A DNA stretch of 64,000 nucleotides from Streptomonospora nanhaiensis. GTDB lineage: Bacteria; Actinomycetota; Actinomycetes; Streptosporangiales; Streptosporangiaceae. The DNA lies in NCBI RefSeq assembly GCF_013410565.1, contig NZ_JACCFO010000001.1:186001-250000 (forward strand). The letters run 5' to 3'. How positions within the stretch are numbered: the stretch's first letter is position 1; every line of letters starts with the position of its first letter. This document shows positions 8,598 to 16,822 of this stretch, piece by piece. The position numbers and the translations under genes are program-made. Below the pieces are notes generated by a model that made no database searches, was not told where the DNA came from, and saw only the letters and a list, made by a program, of their open reading frames with translations.

Positions 8598-9365
8598 ATG
8601 TCCCGAAAGCCCCGCCCGCCCCGCTCCCCGCGCCGCCCCCGCCCCGCCCGCCGCGCCGGACTGGTGGTCGCCCCGGCCGCCCTGCTCGTCCTCGTCGTGG
8701 CCGCCGCGCTGCTCACCGGCGCCGACCCGCTCGCCTGGCTGCGCGCCGCCGTCGGCGCCGGGCCGCCCCCCGGCGCGCCCGACGCCAGCGGCGCCCCGCC
8801 GGCGGGCGACCCCGTCTCGCCCGAGGAGGCCGCCGCGGCCCGCGCCGACCTGCGCGGCATCGAGACCGCGCCGCCCGCCTCCGGCGACGACTACGAGCGC
8901 GACGCCTTCGGCTCCGACTGGGTCGACACCGACGACAACGGCTGCCCCACCCGCCACGACATCCTCGCCCGCGACCTGGAGGACACCGAGGTGGCGCCCG
9001 ACTGCACCGTCGTCAGCGGCGTGCTGGAGGACCCCTACACCGGCGAGCGGATCACCTTCTCCGCCGAGGATCCCATGGAGGTCCAGATCGACCACGTCGT
9101 GCCGCTGGCACTGGCCTGGCGCACCGGCGCCCAGGACTGGGACCGCGACCGCCGCGTGGAGTTCGCCAACGACCCCGACAACCTGCTCGCCTCGGACGGG
9201 TCGGCCAACCAGGCCAAGGGCGACTCCGGGCCGGGGGAGTGGCGGCCCTATGCCGGGTTCCGCTGCGCCTACGCCGTGGCCTACGTCGGGGTCGTCGACG
9301 AGTACGGGCTGACCCTGCCGCCCGCCGACCGCGCGGCCCTCGCCGACATGCTGGACACCTGCTGA
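8598..9365 (+). CDS. Secreted or membrane-anchored HNH-family endonuclease (DUF1524-like)
   Basis: A 255-residue protein with a basic N terminus and one hydrophobic segment (about residues 18-40) that would act as signal peptide or anchor. An Ala/Pro-rich linker follows, then a nuclease domain. The domain shows DWVDTDDNGCPTRHDILARD, VQIDHVVPLALAW (the catalytic DH), and FANDPDNLLASDGSANQAKGD (N residues completing the HNH metal site). This matches the extracellular HNH nucleases common in actinomycetes, which probably degrade environmental DNA. Four cysteines suggest disulfides outside the cell. The ATG at 8598 has AGGTGA upstream. It follows the YihY gene by 74 bases. Confidence 0.85.
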   Translation: MSRKPRPPRSPRRPRPARRAGLVVAPAALLVLVVAAALLTGADPLAWLRAAVGAGPPPGAPDASGAPPAGDPVSPEEAAAARADLRGIETAPPASGDDYERDAFGSDWVDTDDNGCPTRHDILARDLEDTEVAPDCTVVSGVLEDPYTGERITFSAEDPMEVQIDHVVPLALAWRTGAQDWDRDRRVEFANDPDNLLASDGSANQAKGDSGPGEWRPYAGFRCAYAVAYVGVVDEYGLTLPPADRAALADMLDTC

Positions 9366-9848
9366 AACGGCCCGGCGCGCCCCGGCGGCCGGATGTGGCC
9401 AAAAAACCGCGCGATCCCCGTGCGGCGCGCGGACGCGGCGGCGGCCGGGGCGATAACCTACCGGCCGGCGCGCCGGAGCTGGGATCGGCGCAGGTGGGCG
9501 CCCGCACCACCCGGCCGGGCGCCGCGGCGCCCCGGAGTCGCGGTGGGTACGCGGACGCTCACGCGCATCGCACCCGCTCCGGACACGTGTGCGAGCTATC
9601 AGTATCATCGCCGTGACCCGTGATGACTCCTTCGCGCCCGTCCGGCTCGGCGACCTCGGTCGGCCCCCCCGCCGCCCGGCCCCGGTCCTCCTCTGCCCGG
9701 CGCCATTGGACGACCGCATCTCCCTCTTGACGGAACAGGTTCACGAACACATGACCGCAGCGTCTCCGCCGCGCCGGGCCGCCACCGCGAAGCGGGCCCG
9801 CGCCGGCCGACTCCGGGGCCACGGGTCGGCCCGCCGCGAGGTCCGGCC
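9366..9848. other. Intergenic region, no supported gene
   Basis: This is 483 bases between the nuclease and the next membrane protein. It contains TTGACG at 9727-9732, a possible -35 element, but no matching -10 at proper spacing. A poor reading frame (9589-9852) ends in an ATGA overlap with the next start; its arginine/proline-rich translation looks like noise. I see no hairpin strong enough to call. Confidence 0.5.
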
Positions 9849-11270
9849 ATGACCGAGGCAGCCGACTCCCACCCCCACCGCAGCCCGGTCGTCCTGGTGG
9901 TCGCCGCCGACGAGCGCAGCGCCGAGGTCACCATCGAGCGCCAGACCCGCGTGGTCTTCGGCGCCACGCCCAAGGAGACCCGCAACGCCGCCCTGGACCT
10001 CGTCGCCGACTACGCCGCCCACCTGGGCCGCTCGGTGCTGGTCAACGCGCGCGACGTCAACGGCGCCTGGCAGCTGATCGTCAGCCCCACCGGCGTGGTG
10101 CGCGCGGCCGGCGGCCGCGAGGTCGCCCTCATGGCCGACCGCCCGCGCCGCGGGCGCGCCGGGCGGATCGCCGCGGTGGCGGCCGGCGGCGTGGTGGTGC
10201 TCGCCCTGCTGGGCGGCGGCGGGTTCGCCGCCGTGCGCTACCTGCCCGACGCGCTGGCCGGCGGCCCCACCGCCGCCCCGGAGCGGCCCACCGTCACCAT
10301 GCAGGCCCGCCAGGCCCCGCCCGGGTTCACCGAGCAGGCGCGGTGGCGGCTGCCCATGCGCGACGGCGCCCAGCCCGACGTGTCCCCCGAGGGCGACCGC
10401 GTGGCCCTGGTGGACGTCGACGGCCGCCTGCGGGTGGTCGGCCCCGACGGCGAGACGGCCTGGAGCGCCGACCTCCCCCTGCCCGCCGACGAGATGACCG
10501 GCCCGCCGCGCTTCGTGGCCGCCGGCGACGGCCAGGGGGTCGCCGTGGTCGGGGAGGGCCGCCTGTGGGTGTGGCCGCCCGGCGGCGGGGAGCCCCGCGC
10601 CTACGAACTCCCCGAGGGGGCCGAGGTCACCTTCGCGGGCGCCGGCCCGCTGGTCATGGCCGACGGCCGCCCCTCCATCCCCTCCGGCGGCGAACTGGCG
10701 CCCGTGGAGAAGCCCGAGGGCTCCGGCGCGCTGCTGTCGGACGGCCGGCGCGTCCTCACCGCCGTGGTGCGCGGCCCCTGGGTGTGGGTCGCCCCCGACG
10801 GCACCCGCGAGGAGGTCGAGCCCGCCGCGCCCCAGGGCGCCGGCGAGCTGGACGAGGTGCTCACGGCGGGCGGCGACACCCTGGTGGCCTCGTGGCGGGT
10901 GCCCGGCGCCGACGACCGGCGGGTCCTGGCCCTGCACGACGCCGCAGACGGCACCGTGCGCGCCGCGGCCGAGGTCCCCGCCGGCGCGGCCGCCGACGAC
11001 GCCGACTGGGCCCACGGCGAGGCGGTGGCCGTCTACGGGCCCGTCGTGTTCGACCTCGCCACGGGCACCGGAACCGTCCTGGAGGGGTTCGCGCCGGCCA
11101 GCGCCGCCGGGGAGGTCGCCTTCGGCGACCTGGACGGCGCGCCGGTCGCGGTGACCGCCGACGCCGCTCCGATCGAACTTGAGGGCGACGTCGCCCGGCC
11201 GTGGGGCCTGCTCGACGGCCGCGCTGTCGTGGTCGCCGGTGGCGACCTCTACGCCCTCTTGCCCGAGTAA
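9849..11270 (+). CDS. Single-pass membrane protein with extracellular propeller-like domain
   Basis: A 473-residue protein I cannot assign to a named family. Residues 1-100 are a cytoplasmic alpha/beta domain (RQTRVVFGATPKETRNAALD, then SVLVNARDVNGAWQLIVSPTG). Residues about 105-130 form one transmembrane helix preceded by RPRRGRAGR, so the rest is outside. The exterior part has repeated short beta motifs such as VALVDVDGRLRVVGPDGETAW and GVAVVGEGRLWVWPPGG, which suggest a WD40/PQQ-like propeller. The next gene, 27 bases downstream, encodes an LPXTG surface protein, so the pair probably works at the cell envelope. The ATG follows gcgaggtccggcc. Confidence 0.7.
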   Translation: MTEAADSHPHRSPVVLVVAADERSAEVTIERQTRVVFGATPKETRNAALDLVADYAAHLGRSVLVNARDVNGAWQLIVSPTGVVRAAGGREVALMADRPRRGRAGRIAAVAAGGVVVLALLGGGGFAAVRYLPDALAGGPTAAPERPTVTMQARQAPPGFTEQARWRLPMRDGAQPDVSPEGDRVALVDVDGRLRVVGPDGETAWSADLPLPADEMTGPPRFVAAGDGQGVAVVGEGRLWVWPPGGGEPRAYELPEGAEVTFAGAGPLVMADGRPSIPSGGELAPVEKPEGSGALLSDGRRVLTAVVRGPWVWVAPDGTREEVEPAAPQGAGELDEVLTAGGDTLVASWRVPGADDRRVLALHDAADGTVRAAAEVPAGAAADDADWAHGEAVAVYGPVVFDLATGTGTVLEGFAPASAAGEVAFGDLDGAPVAVTADAAPIELEGDVARPWGLLDGRAVVVAGGDLYALLPE

Positions 11271-11297
11271 GCCCCCGAGAAGACAGAGAGGAGCGAT

Positions 11298-12068
11298 ATG
11301 TCGCTGACACCACGCGCGATCGGCGTTGCGGCTGCCGGCCTGCTGGCCGCCGGGTTCTCCGGCGCCCCGGCGCTCGCCGACACCGCCGAGGGCCTGGGTG
11401 CCGCCGAGACCACGGCGGTCACCCAGGAGCAGCCTCCGGCGCAGGCGCCCGCGGCCGAGGAAGCGCCCATCGGCGTTGACTTCGGCCTGGCGCCCGTCAC
11501 CCCGCAGACCGCACCGGCCCCGCCCGCCCAGTCGCAGGACGCCGACCCCGGTGACGGCGGGATTCTGGACCCGATCCTGCCCGACCCGCCCCCGCCGGTG
11601 GACCCGCCGCCCGGCGGCGACCCCGGCCCCGAGGACCCTCCCGGTGAGGAGCCTCCGGGTGAGGACCCCCCCGGGGAGGAGCCCCCTGGCGAGGAGCCTC
11701 CGGGTGAGGAGCCTCCCGGCGAGGAACCGCCCGGTGAGGAGCCCCCTGGCGAGGAGCCTCCGGGTGAGGACCCGGGCGAGACCCCGCCTCCGGGTGAGGA
11801 CCCCGGGGACGAGAGCCCCGGCGGTGACGACGGCGACGACGGCAGCGTGCCGCCGCCCGCCGACGACGCGGGCGGTGGCGACACCGGTGCCGACGACGGC
11901 TCCGCCGGCGGCACCGCCCCGGTGGCCGACTCCGACGGCGGCGAGTCGACCCCCTACCTGCCCACCACGGGTGTGGACCTGACCGGGTTCGTCATGGGCG
12001 GCGTCATCGCGACCGGCATCGGCGCGGTGACCCTCTACGCCACGCGGCGCCCGGCGCCGGTCCAGTAG
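11298..12068 (+). CDS. LPXTG-type sortase-anchored surface protein with PPGE[E/D] repeats
   Basis: A 256-residue precursor. It has a signal peptide (residues 1-27, ending PALADT), an acidic Pro/Ala-rich stalk, nine tandem PPGEE/PPGED pentapeptides, a low-complexity Asp/Gly region, and a C-terminal sorting signal. The sorting signal is YLPTTG, then a hydrophobic helix (FVMGGVIATGIGAVTLY), then ATRRPAPVQ. A class of sortase should cut between Thr and Gly and link the protein to peptidoglycan. There is no globular domain, so a wall-spanning spacer or stalk role is likely. It lies 27 bases after the propeller-like membrane protein and ends at a strong terminator. The ATG has gagaggagcgat upstream. 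Confidence 0.85.
   Translation: MSLTPRAIGVAAAGLLAAGFSGAPALADTAEGLGAAETTAVTQEQPPAQAPAAEEAPIGVDFGLAPVTPQTAPAPPAQSQDADPGDGGILDPILPDPPPPVDPPPGGDPGPEDPPGEEPPGEDPPGEEPPGEEPPGEEPPGEEPPGEEPPGEEPPGEDPGETPPPGEDPGDESPGGDDGDDGSVPPPADDAGGGDTGADDGSAGGTAPVADSDGGESTPYLPTTGVDLTGFVMGGVIATGIGAVTLYATRRPAPVQ
11637..11771 (+). repeat. Nine tandem 15-base repeats encoding PPGE[E/D]
   Basis: Nine in-frame copies of a 15-base unit (cctccgggtgaggag and variants) encode Pro-Pro-Gly-Glu-Glu or -Asp. Third-position variation among copies shows that the array is selected as protein and is not a very recent slippage product. Copy number should vary between strains. Confidence 0.9.
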
Positions 12069-12081
12069 GACCCCGCCAAGC

Positions 12082-12119
12082 GCGAGGCCGCCCCGGCCCA
12101 ACGGCCGGGGCGGCCTCGC
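12082..12119. terminator. Bidirectional hairpin terminator
   Basis: A perfect 17-base stem (12082-12098 with 12103-12119) with the 4-base loop caac separates the convergent LPXTG gene and MFS gene. There is no U-tract, as is common for actinomycete terminators. Confidence 0.85.
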
Positions 12120-12147
12120 CGTGTCCGCACCGGGGAGCCGCCCAGGC

Positions 12148-13431
12148 TCAGCGGCTCCCCGGCCCGCGCCCCGCGCCGCCGCTCGCACCGCTCACGCCGT
12201 CGGCGGCCGCCCCGGCCCGCGCGCCCGCGCCCGGACGCAGGCTCCCGGCGAGCACCGCCGCCACCAGGCACGCCGCCGGGATCATCCACAGCCCGGCCGT
12301 CAGCGACGCGGCGTCGGCCACCACGCCGATCAGCGGCGGCACCCCGAGGAAGCCCGCGCGCGCCAGCCACGCGGCCAGCGCCACGCCGTGCCCGCCGCGC
12401 AGGCCGGGGATCTCGCCCGCCGCGGCCAGCGCCAGCGGGAACAGGATCGACACCCCCAGGCCCATCGCGCCGAAGCCCACCACCGCGGCGATCGGCTCCG
12501 ACAGCAGCAGCGCCGCCGACAGGCCCGCACCCGACAGCAGCGCGCCCGCCCGGGCCACCGCCACCGCGCCGAACCGGTCGGTCACGCGGTCGCCCACTAT
12601 CCGGCCCAGGGTCATCATCGCCTGGCAGGCCACGAACGGCAGACCGGCCATCAGCAGCGGAGCGGCCAGCTCGTCGCGCATGTAGACCGCGCCCCACGAC
12701 GCCGCCGAGTCCTCGATGGCACCGGCCATCATCAAGAAGACGCTCAGCACGAGCAGCAGCCCCACCGAGCGCGCCGGCACGCCCCAGCCGCGCCGGCGGC
12801 CCCCGGCCGGGGCCTCGTGGGCCTCGGCGGGGTCGTCATCGCGGTCGCGGCCCGGCAGCAGGAACCGCGCCGACACCAGCAGCGCCACCGCGATCAGCAC
12901 GGCCACGCCCAGCAGGTGGGCCGGGCGCGGCACGCCCCAGCCCGCCATGGTGGAGCCCACCAGGCCGCCGGCCACGGCGGCCACGCTCCACAGCCCGTGG
13001 AAGGCGTTGATGATGGTGCGGCCGTAGCGGCGCTGCACGCGCAGGCCGTGGGTGTTCATGGCGGAGTCCATCCAGGCGTCCAGCCAGCCCACCGCGAACA
13101 GGCTCAGCGCCAGCGCCCACCAGGCCGGGGCGATGGCCACCAGGGGCAGCACCGCCGCGATCAGCACGCCGGAGGCCACCGCCACCCGCCCGCTGCCGAA
13201 GCGGGCGATGAGCGGCCCCGCCAGCATTCCGGTCAGGAGCGCTCCCAGCGGCATCGCGCCGATGGCCGTGCCCAGCGCGGCGTTGGACAGTTCCAGTTCG
13301 GCCTTGATGGTCGGCAGCCAGGGCACGATGTTGGCGTAGGAGAACCCGTTCGCCAGGAAGAGCACCGCCACCGCCAGGCGGGCGCGCCGTGCCGTGGTGT
13401 CGGGTGCCCCCGAGCGCCGATCGACTGCCAC
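12148..13431 (-). CDS. Major facilitator superfamily transporter
   Basis: About 427 residues with roughly twelve hydrophobic segments in two halves joined by a charged loop (GRDRDDDPAEAHEAP). The first half opens with VAVLFLANGFSYANIVPWLPTIKAELELS and contains the MFS signature area ARFGSGRV. The second half holds GRIVGDRVTDRFG. The overall pattern resembles the YbjJ/fucose-permease-like subfamily of small-molecule exporters, but the substrate cannot be read. I chose the GTG at 13431 (VAVDRRSG) because GGGGGG lies six bases upstream. It is divergent from the GNAT gene. Confidence 0.85.
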   Translation of the reverse strand: MAVDRRSGAPDTTARRARLAVAVLFLANGFSYANIVPWLPTIKAELELSNAALGTAIGAMPLGALLTGMLAGPLIARFGSGRVAVASGVLIAAVLPLVAIAPAWWALALSLFAVGWLDAWMDSAMNTHGLRVQRRYGRTIINAFHGLWSVAAVAGGLVGSTMAGWGVPRPAHLLGVAVLIAVALLVSARFLLPGRDRDDDPAEAHEAPAGGRRRGWGVPARSVGLLLVLSVFLMMAGAIEDSAASWGAVYMRDELAAPLLMAGLPFVACQAMMTLGRIVGDRVTDRFGAVAVARAGALLSGAGLSAALLLSEPIAAVVGFGAMGLGVSILFPLALAAAGEIPGLRGGHGVALAAWLARAGFLGVPPLIGVVADAASLTAGLWMIPAACLVAAVLAGSLRPGAGARAGAAADGVSGASGGAGRGPGSR

Positions 13432-13644
13432 CAAACCCCCCAGGATCCCATGAGCCGCGCTCCGACCCAAGGATCGTATGCGACCGGCCGCCTTCGGCCC
13501 CGCCGCAGGGGTTGTGCCGGATGCCGCCCGCCTTTTACATATGATCTTCTGGCCGCGACCGCGTCCGACCCGCAGCCCCCCGGAGATCCCGCTCGTCTTC
13601 GCCCCCTCGCACACATCCCTCAACCATTCCGGGAGTCCCCACCG

Positions 13645-14211
13645 ATGATCGACCTGCGCGCGCTGCGCGAGAAGCCCACGCTGGTCGGAGAGCGCGTGCG
13701 GCTGGTCCCGCTGAGCGCCGAGCACGCCGACGACTTCTACGAGTCCACCCGCGACGAGGAGATCCGGCGGCTCACCGGCGCCCACCGCAGGCCCGGCTAC
13801 GACGAGATCCGCCAGTGGTGCGCCACCCGCGCCGAGCAGATCGACCGGCTGGACCTGGCGATCTTCGAGGAGCCCGGCGGCCGGTTCGTCGGCGAGCTGG
13901 CGCTGGACGAGGTCGACCCCGACAACGAGAGCGCGGCCTACCGCATCGCGCTGTCGGCGATCGAGTTCACCGGCCAGGGCCTGGGCAAGGAGGCCACCCG
14001 GCTCATCCTCGACTACGCCTTCAACCGGGTGCGGCTGCACCGCGTCTGGCTGAACGTCTACGCCTTCAACATGCGGGCCATCGCCGTCTACCGGGCCTGC
14101 GGGTTCACCGTCGAGGGGCGGCTGCGCGACGCCCTGCTGTGGGACGGCCGCCGCCACGACGCGCTCGTCATGGGCCTGCTCGAAAGCGATTTCCGCAGGT
14201 CCGAGGTCTGA
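13645..14211 (+). CDS. GNAT-family N-acetyltransferase (RimJ/RimL type)
   Basis: A 188-residue acetyltransferase. The opening GERVRLVPLSAEHADDFYES is typical of the RimJ/RimL branch. ALSAIEFTGQGLGKEATRLIL holds the acetyl-CoA pyrophosphate loop (Q/RxxGxG/A), and NMRAIAVYRACGFTVEGRLRD is the C-terminal signature. Targets in this branch range from ribosomal protein N termini to antibiotics and small amines, so the substrate is open. The ATG at 13645 follows GGGAG nine bases upstream. It is divergent from the MFS transporter, with a 213-base shared promoter region that is relatively AT-rich around 13535-13550. Confidence 0.88.
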   Translation: MIDLRALREKPTLVGERVRLVPLSAEHADDFYESTRDEEIRRLTGAHRRPGYDEIRQWCATRAEQIDRLDLAIFEEPGGRFVGELALDEVDPDNESAAYRIALSAIEFTGQGLGKEATRLILDYAFNRVRLHRVWLNVYAFNMRAIAVYRACGFTVEGRLRDALLWDGRRHDALVMGLLESDFRRSEV

Positions 14212-14375
14212 GGCGGGGCCGCCGGCGGGCCGGGGCGCGGCCGGGCGGATTGGCGCGGGCCGAGGTGTTGGCCGATCGGTTCGACCGGGTATGCCGGTAA
14301 CATTCGCGCCGCGTGCCGACCCGACGAGGAGTGGCGCCCCGCGCCGCCGCGCGGCGGCGGGCGCCAACACCGCCT

Positions 14376-15689
14376 ATGAACCCGCTGCCCGTATCACTGC
14401 CGTTCACCGACCGCGCCGAGGCCGGCCGCCGCCTCGCCGAGCGGGTGCGCCCGCTCGCCGTCACCGACCCGCTCGTGCTGGCGCTGCCGCGCGGCGGCGT
14501 GCCGGTGGGCGCCGAACTGGCCCGCCTGCTGGGCATCCCGCTGGACGTGCTGGTCGTTCGCAAGATCGGGGTGCCCGGCCATCCGGAGCTGGGCGTGGGG
14601 GCCGTCGACGAGGACGGCCACGCCTGCTACGACGACCGGGCACTGGCGCGGCTGCGGCTCTCGCGCGCCGCGCTGGCCGACACGGTCGAGGCCGAGCGCG
14701 CCGAACTGGCCCGCCGCGTCGAGGTCTACCGGCGCGGCCGGGCGCCGGCCGACCCCCGGGGCCGCGACGTCGTCGTGGTCGACGACGGCGTCGCCACCGG
14801 CGGCACGGCCCGCGCCGCGCTGCGCATGGTGCACCGCCGCGGGCCCGGGCGGCTGCTGCTGGCGGTCCCCGTGGCGGCCCAGTCCGCCCTGGACTCCCTC
14901 ACCGCCGAGGCCGACCGCGTCGTGGCGCTGACAGTGCCCGAGAACTTCCGCGCGGTGGGGGAGTGGTACCGCGACTTCGGCCAGCTCACCGACTCCGAGG
15001 TGACCGCCCTGCTGGACGCCGAGGCCGACCGCGACGCCGCCCCGGCGCACGCGCGCGCCGTGCGGATCCGCTCCGGCGACACCGACCTGGAGGCCGAGCT
15101 GGCGACCGTGCCGGGCGCGCGCGGCACCGTGGTGCTGGCACTGGGTCGCGAGCGCGAGGACCCCGCGCGCCGGGCGGTGGCCGCCGCCCTGGGCCGGGCC
15201 GGCTACACCACCCTGCTGGTGGACCTCCTCACGTCCGAGGAGGACGCCGCCCGCCGCGCCGCCGATCCCGGCGCGCCGGCCGAGCCGCCGGTGGCGGTGC
15301 CGGCGCGGCGGCTGGAGGCGGCGGTGGCCTGGCTGCTGCGCTCCACCGACTCCGCCGGGCGCCGGATCGGGCTGTTCGGCGCCGGGGCGGGGGTGCCCGC
15401 GGCCCTGGCCGCCGCGGCGGCGCGCCCGGCCGACATCGCGGCCGTGGCGGTGCACGGCGGCCGCCCGGACCTGGCCGCCGAGGCGCTGCCGGGGGTGCGC
15501 GCGCCGGTGCTGGCCCTGGTGCAGGGCGGCGACTCCTTCGTGCGCGAACTGGTGGAGTGGGCGCTGGCGCGCGTGGGCGGTCCGCACCGGACCCGCACGG
15601 TGCCCGGGGCCGAGGAGCTGCTCGACGCGGAGGCCGGGCGGCGCACGGTGGGCGAGGCCGCCGTGGAGTGGTTCGAGCGCCACCTCTAG
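14376..15689 (+). CDS. Phosphoribosyltransferase fused to a dienelactone-hydrolase-like domain
   Basis: A 437-residue two-domain protein. Residues 1-215 form a type I phosphoribosyltransferase: LALPRGGVPVGAELARLLGIPLDV, then DVVVVDDGVATGGTARAAL, the PRPP-binding loop. Residues about 225-435 resemble an alpha/beta hydrolase of the dienelactone hydrolase type (TVVLALGREREDPARRAVAAALG, IGLFGAGAGVPAALAAAA). In such hydrolases the nucleophile elbow is GxSxG; here it reads GAGAG, so the serine is absent and hydrolase activity is doubtful. Proteins with this pairing are known in actinomycetes, but the reaction is unknown to me. The ATG at 14376 is chosen for family fit; a GTG at 14313 is in frame. 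Confidence 0.8.
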   Translation: MNPLPVSLPFTDRAEAGRRLAERVRPLAVTDPLVLALPRGGVPVGAELARLLGIPLDVLVVRKIGVPGHPELGVGAVDEDGHACYDDRALARLRLSRAALADTVEAERAELARRVEVYRRGRAPADPRGRDVVVVDDGVATGGTARAALRMVHRRGPGRLLLAVPVAAQSALDSLTAEADRVVALTVPENFRAVGEWYRDFGQLTDSEVTALLDAEADRDAAPAHARAVRIRSGDTDLEAELATVPGARGTVVLALGREREDPARRAVAAALGRAGYTTLLVDLLTSEEDAARRAADPGAPAEPPVAVPARRLEAAVAWLLRSTDSAGRRIGLFGAGAGVPAALAAAAARPADIAAVAVHGGRPDLAAEALPGVRAPVLALVQGGDSFVRELVEWALARVGGPHRTRTVPGAEELLDAEAGRRTVGEAAVEWFERHL

Positions 15690-15768
15690 GCCCGCGCCCG
15701 CCCCGCGCCGAAATGCGGGAAAGTCGCCCGTTCGGCGGGTGTGGACACGCGCGCGGGCGGGTAAAAAA

Positions 15769-15808
15769 CCCGCGGCGCCCTCGACGGAGACCGTCGGGGC
15801 GCCGCGGG
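15769..15808 (-). terminator. Intrinsic terminator for the Wbl gene
   Basis: A 12-base perfect outer stem (15769-15780 with 15797-15808) encloses a second cgacg/cgtcg stem. Read on the minus strand it is followed by TTTTTT (the A-run at 15763-15768), a classic intrinsic terminator placed 150 bases after the Wbl gene. Confidence 0.85.
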
Positions 15809-15959
15809 TACGGCCGGGGGCCGGGCGAAGAACTGTTGTCTCGGACAGGCGGCGGGTCGGCCCGCACCGGGGTGTCAGCCGGGGCTGGCACGCCGTGGTA
15901 CCGGTCTCAACCGCAGCGTTGCCGCGAGTCGTGCCTGGAGGGGGCGCAGATGTCTGGGG

Positions 15960-16259
15960 TCAGGCCGCGTTGGCGCGGCGCATCCGGCGCCGGCGCTCCG
16001 ACGCGCGCTCGTCTTCGTTCAGGCCGCCCCACGTGCCGTACTTCTCGGGCCGCGAGATCGCGTAGTCGAGGCACTCGGTACGGACGGGGCACTGCGCACA
16101 GATCTCCTTGGCCTTGCGCTCACGGATCTCCCGCTCCGGCTGACGCTCACCGTCGGGGCCGAAGAAGAGCACAAGGTCCTCGCCCCGGCACGCGGCGGCA
16201 TCCTGCCACCCCCAGTGCGGGCGGGGGCGCAGCGCGGCCTGCCGACGTACCTGAGACAT
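15960..16259 (-). CDS. WhiB-like (Wbl) iron-sulfur transcriptional regulator
   Basis: A 99-residue actinomycete-specific regulator. Four cysteines (Cys24, Cys54, Cys57, Cys63; spacing C-x29-C-x2-C-x5-C) bind the redox-sensitive [4Fe-4S] cluster. GTWGG (residues 76-80) is the turn that contacts sigma-70 region 4, and the tail ERRRRMRRANAA is the basic DNA-contacting part. Wbl proteins control development, redox response or drug tolerance through the housekeeping sigma factor; I cannot assign the subclass with confidence. The ATG at 16259 has GAGGTGG upstream. The gene is monocistronic with its own terminator and a long upstream region. Confidence 0.93.
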   Translation of the reverse strand: MSQVRRQAALRPRPHWGWQDAAACRGEDLVLFFGPDGERQPEREIRERKAKEICAQCPVRTECLDYAISRPEKYGTWGGLNEDERASERRRRMRRANAA

Positions 16260-16822
16260 GGTTGAACCACCTCTACTGAAATCACTAGTAAGCTGTTGGG
16301 AAGACAGGGTCAGACAAAGGTCATGCAGCGTGAGCAACCCCGCACGACCTGAACGCCGTGCGTTGCTTCGGTGTTCCCGGGTGTGGTTTCGATTCGAACC
16401 ACCGCGCCGAACCGCCGAAACCGGCGGGGCGCTCACACGAACGGCCGGGGAGGCGGTGCCGCTCTCCCTGCGAGCCGGTACGTAATCATGCCATCCCCGC
16501 TCCCGCTTGTGCACGGGGGGTGGGGAAATTACTCGCCTAACCGTTACCGAAACAGAGCTGCACTGACCAATCTTTGGTCGTATGTCCGTTTCTGTATTGA
16601 TTTGCGAATCCGGTCGGCTCACCGGACTCCCCACATCGTATGGGCCAAGGCCGCGCCTGCCTAGGGTCAATGCGTGATGATCCGATCACATCGCGGTCCC
16701 GGCCGCGCGCACAGCGGAGCCGGCCCTCCCGGCGGGCGCCGGCCCGGGCACAGGCGGCCCCGCGAGCCCCGGGGCGGGCGCCGGGCCTCGGGGCTCCGGC
16801 GAAGGTGGGGCAGGGGGCCGGA
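16260..16822. other. Long upstream region of the Wbl gene
   Basis: There are 563 bases with no supported gene. The segment 16500-16640 is clearly less GC-rich than the surroundings and probably holds the Wbl promoter on the minus strand; TTGGTC and GGTAAC at about 16-base spacing are a possible pair. An imperfect palindrome with arms GTGGTT and AACCAC lies at 16382-16401 and could be an operator. The part 16680-16822 is featureless high-GC sequence. Confidence 0.45.

Noticed and set aside
9589-9852. Possible small gene ending in an ATGA overlap with the propeller-like protein gene
   Set aside because: No good ribosome site, an Arg/Pro-rich translation and weak coding periodicity; the overlap can arise by chance.
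11637-11771. CRISPR-like array because of regular 15-base repeats
   Set aside because: The units are contiguous, in frame and code for PPGE[E/D]; there are no spacers.
16380-16405. T-arm-like sequence (ggttcgaatc on the minus strand) suggesting a tRNA
   Set aside because: The matching T-stem strand, anticodon arm and acceptor stem are absent; it is better explained as part of the palindrome.
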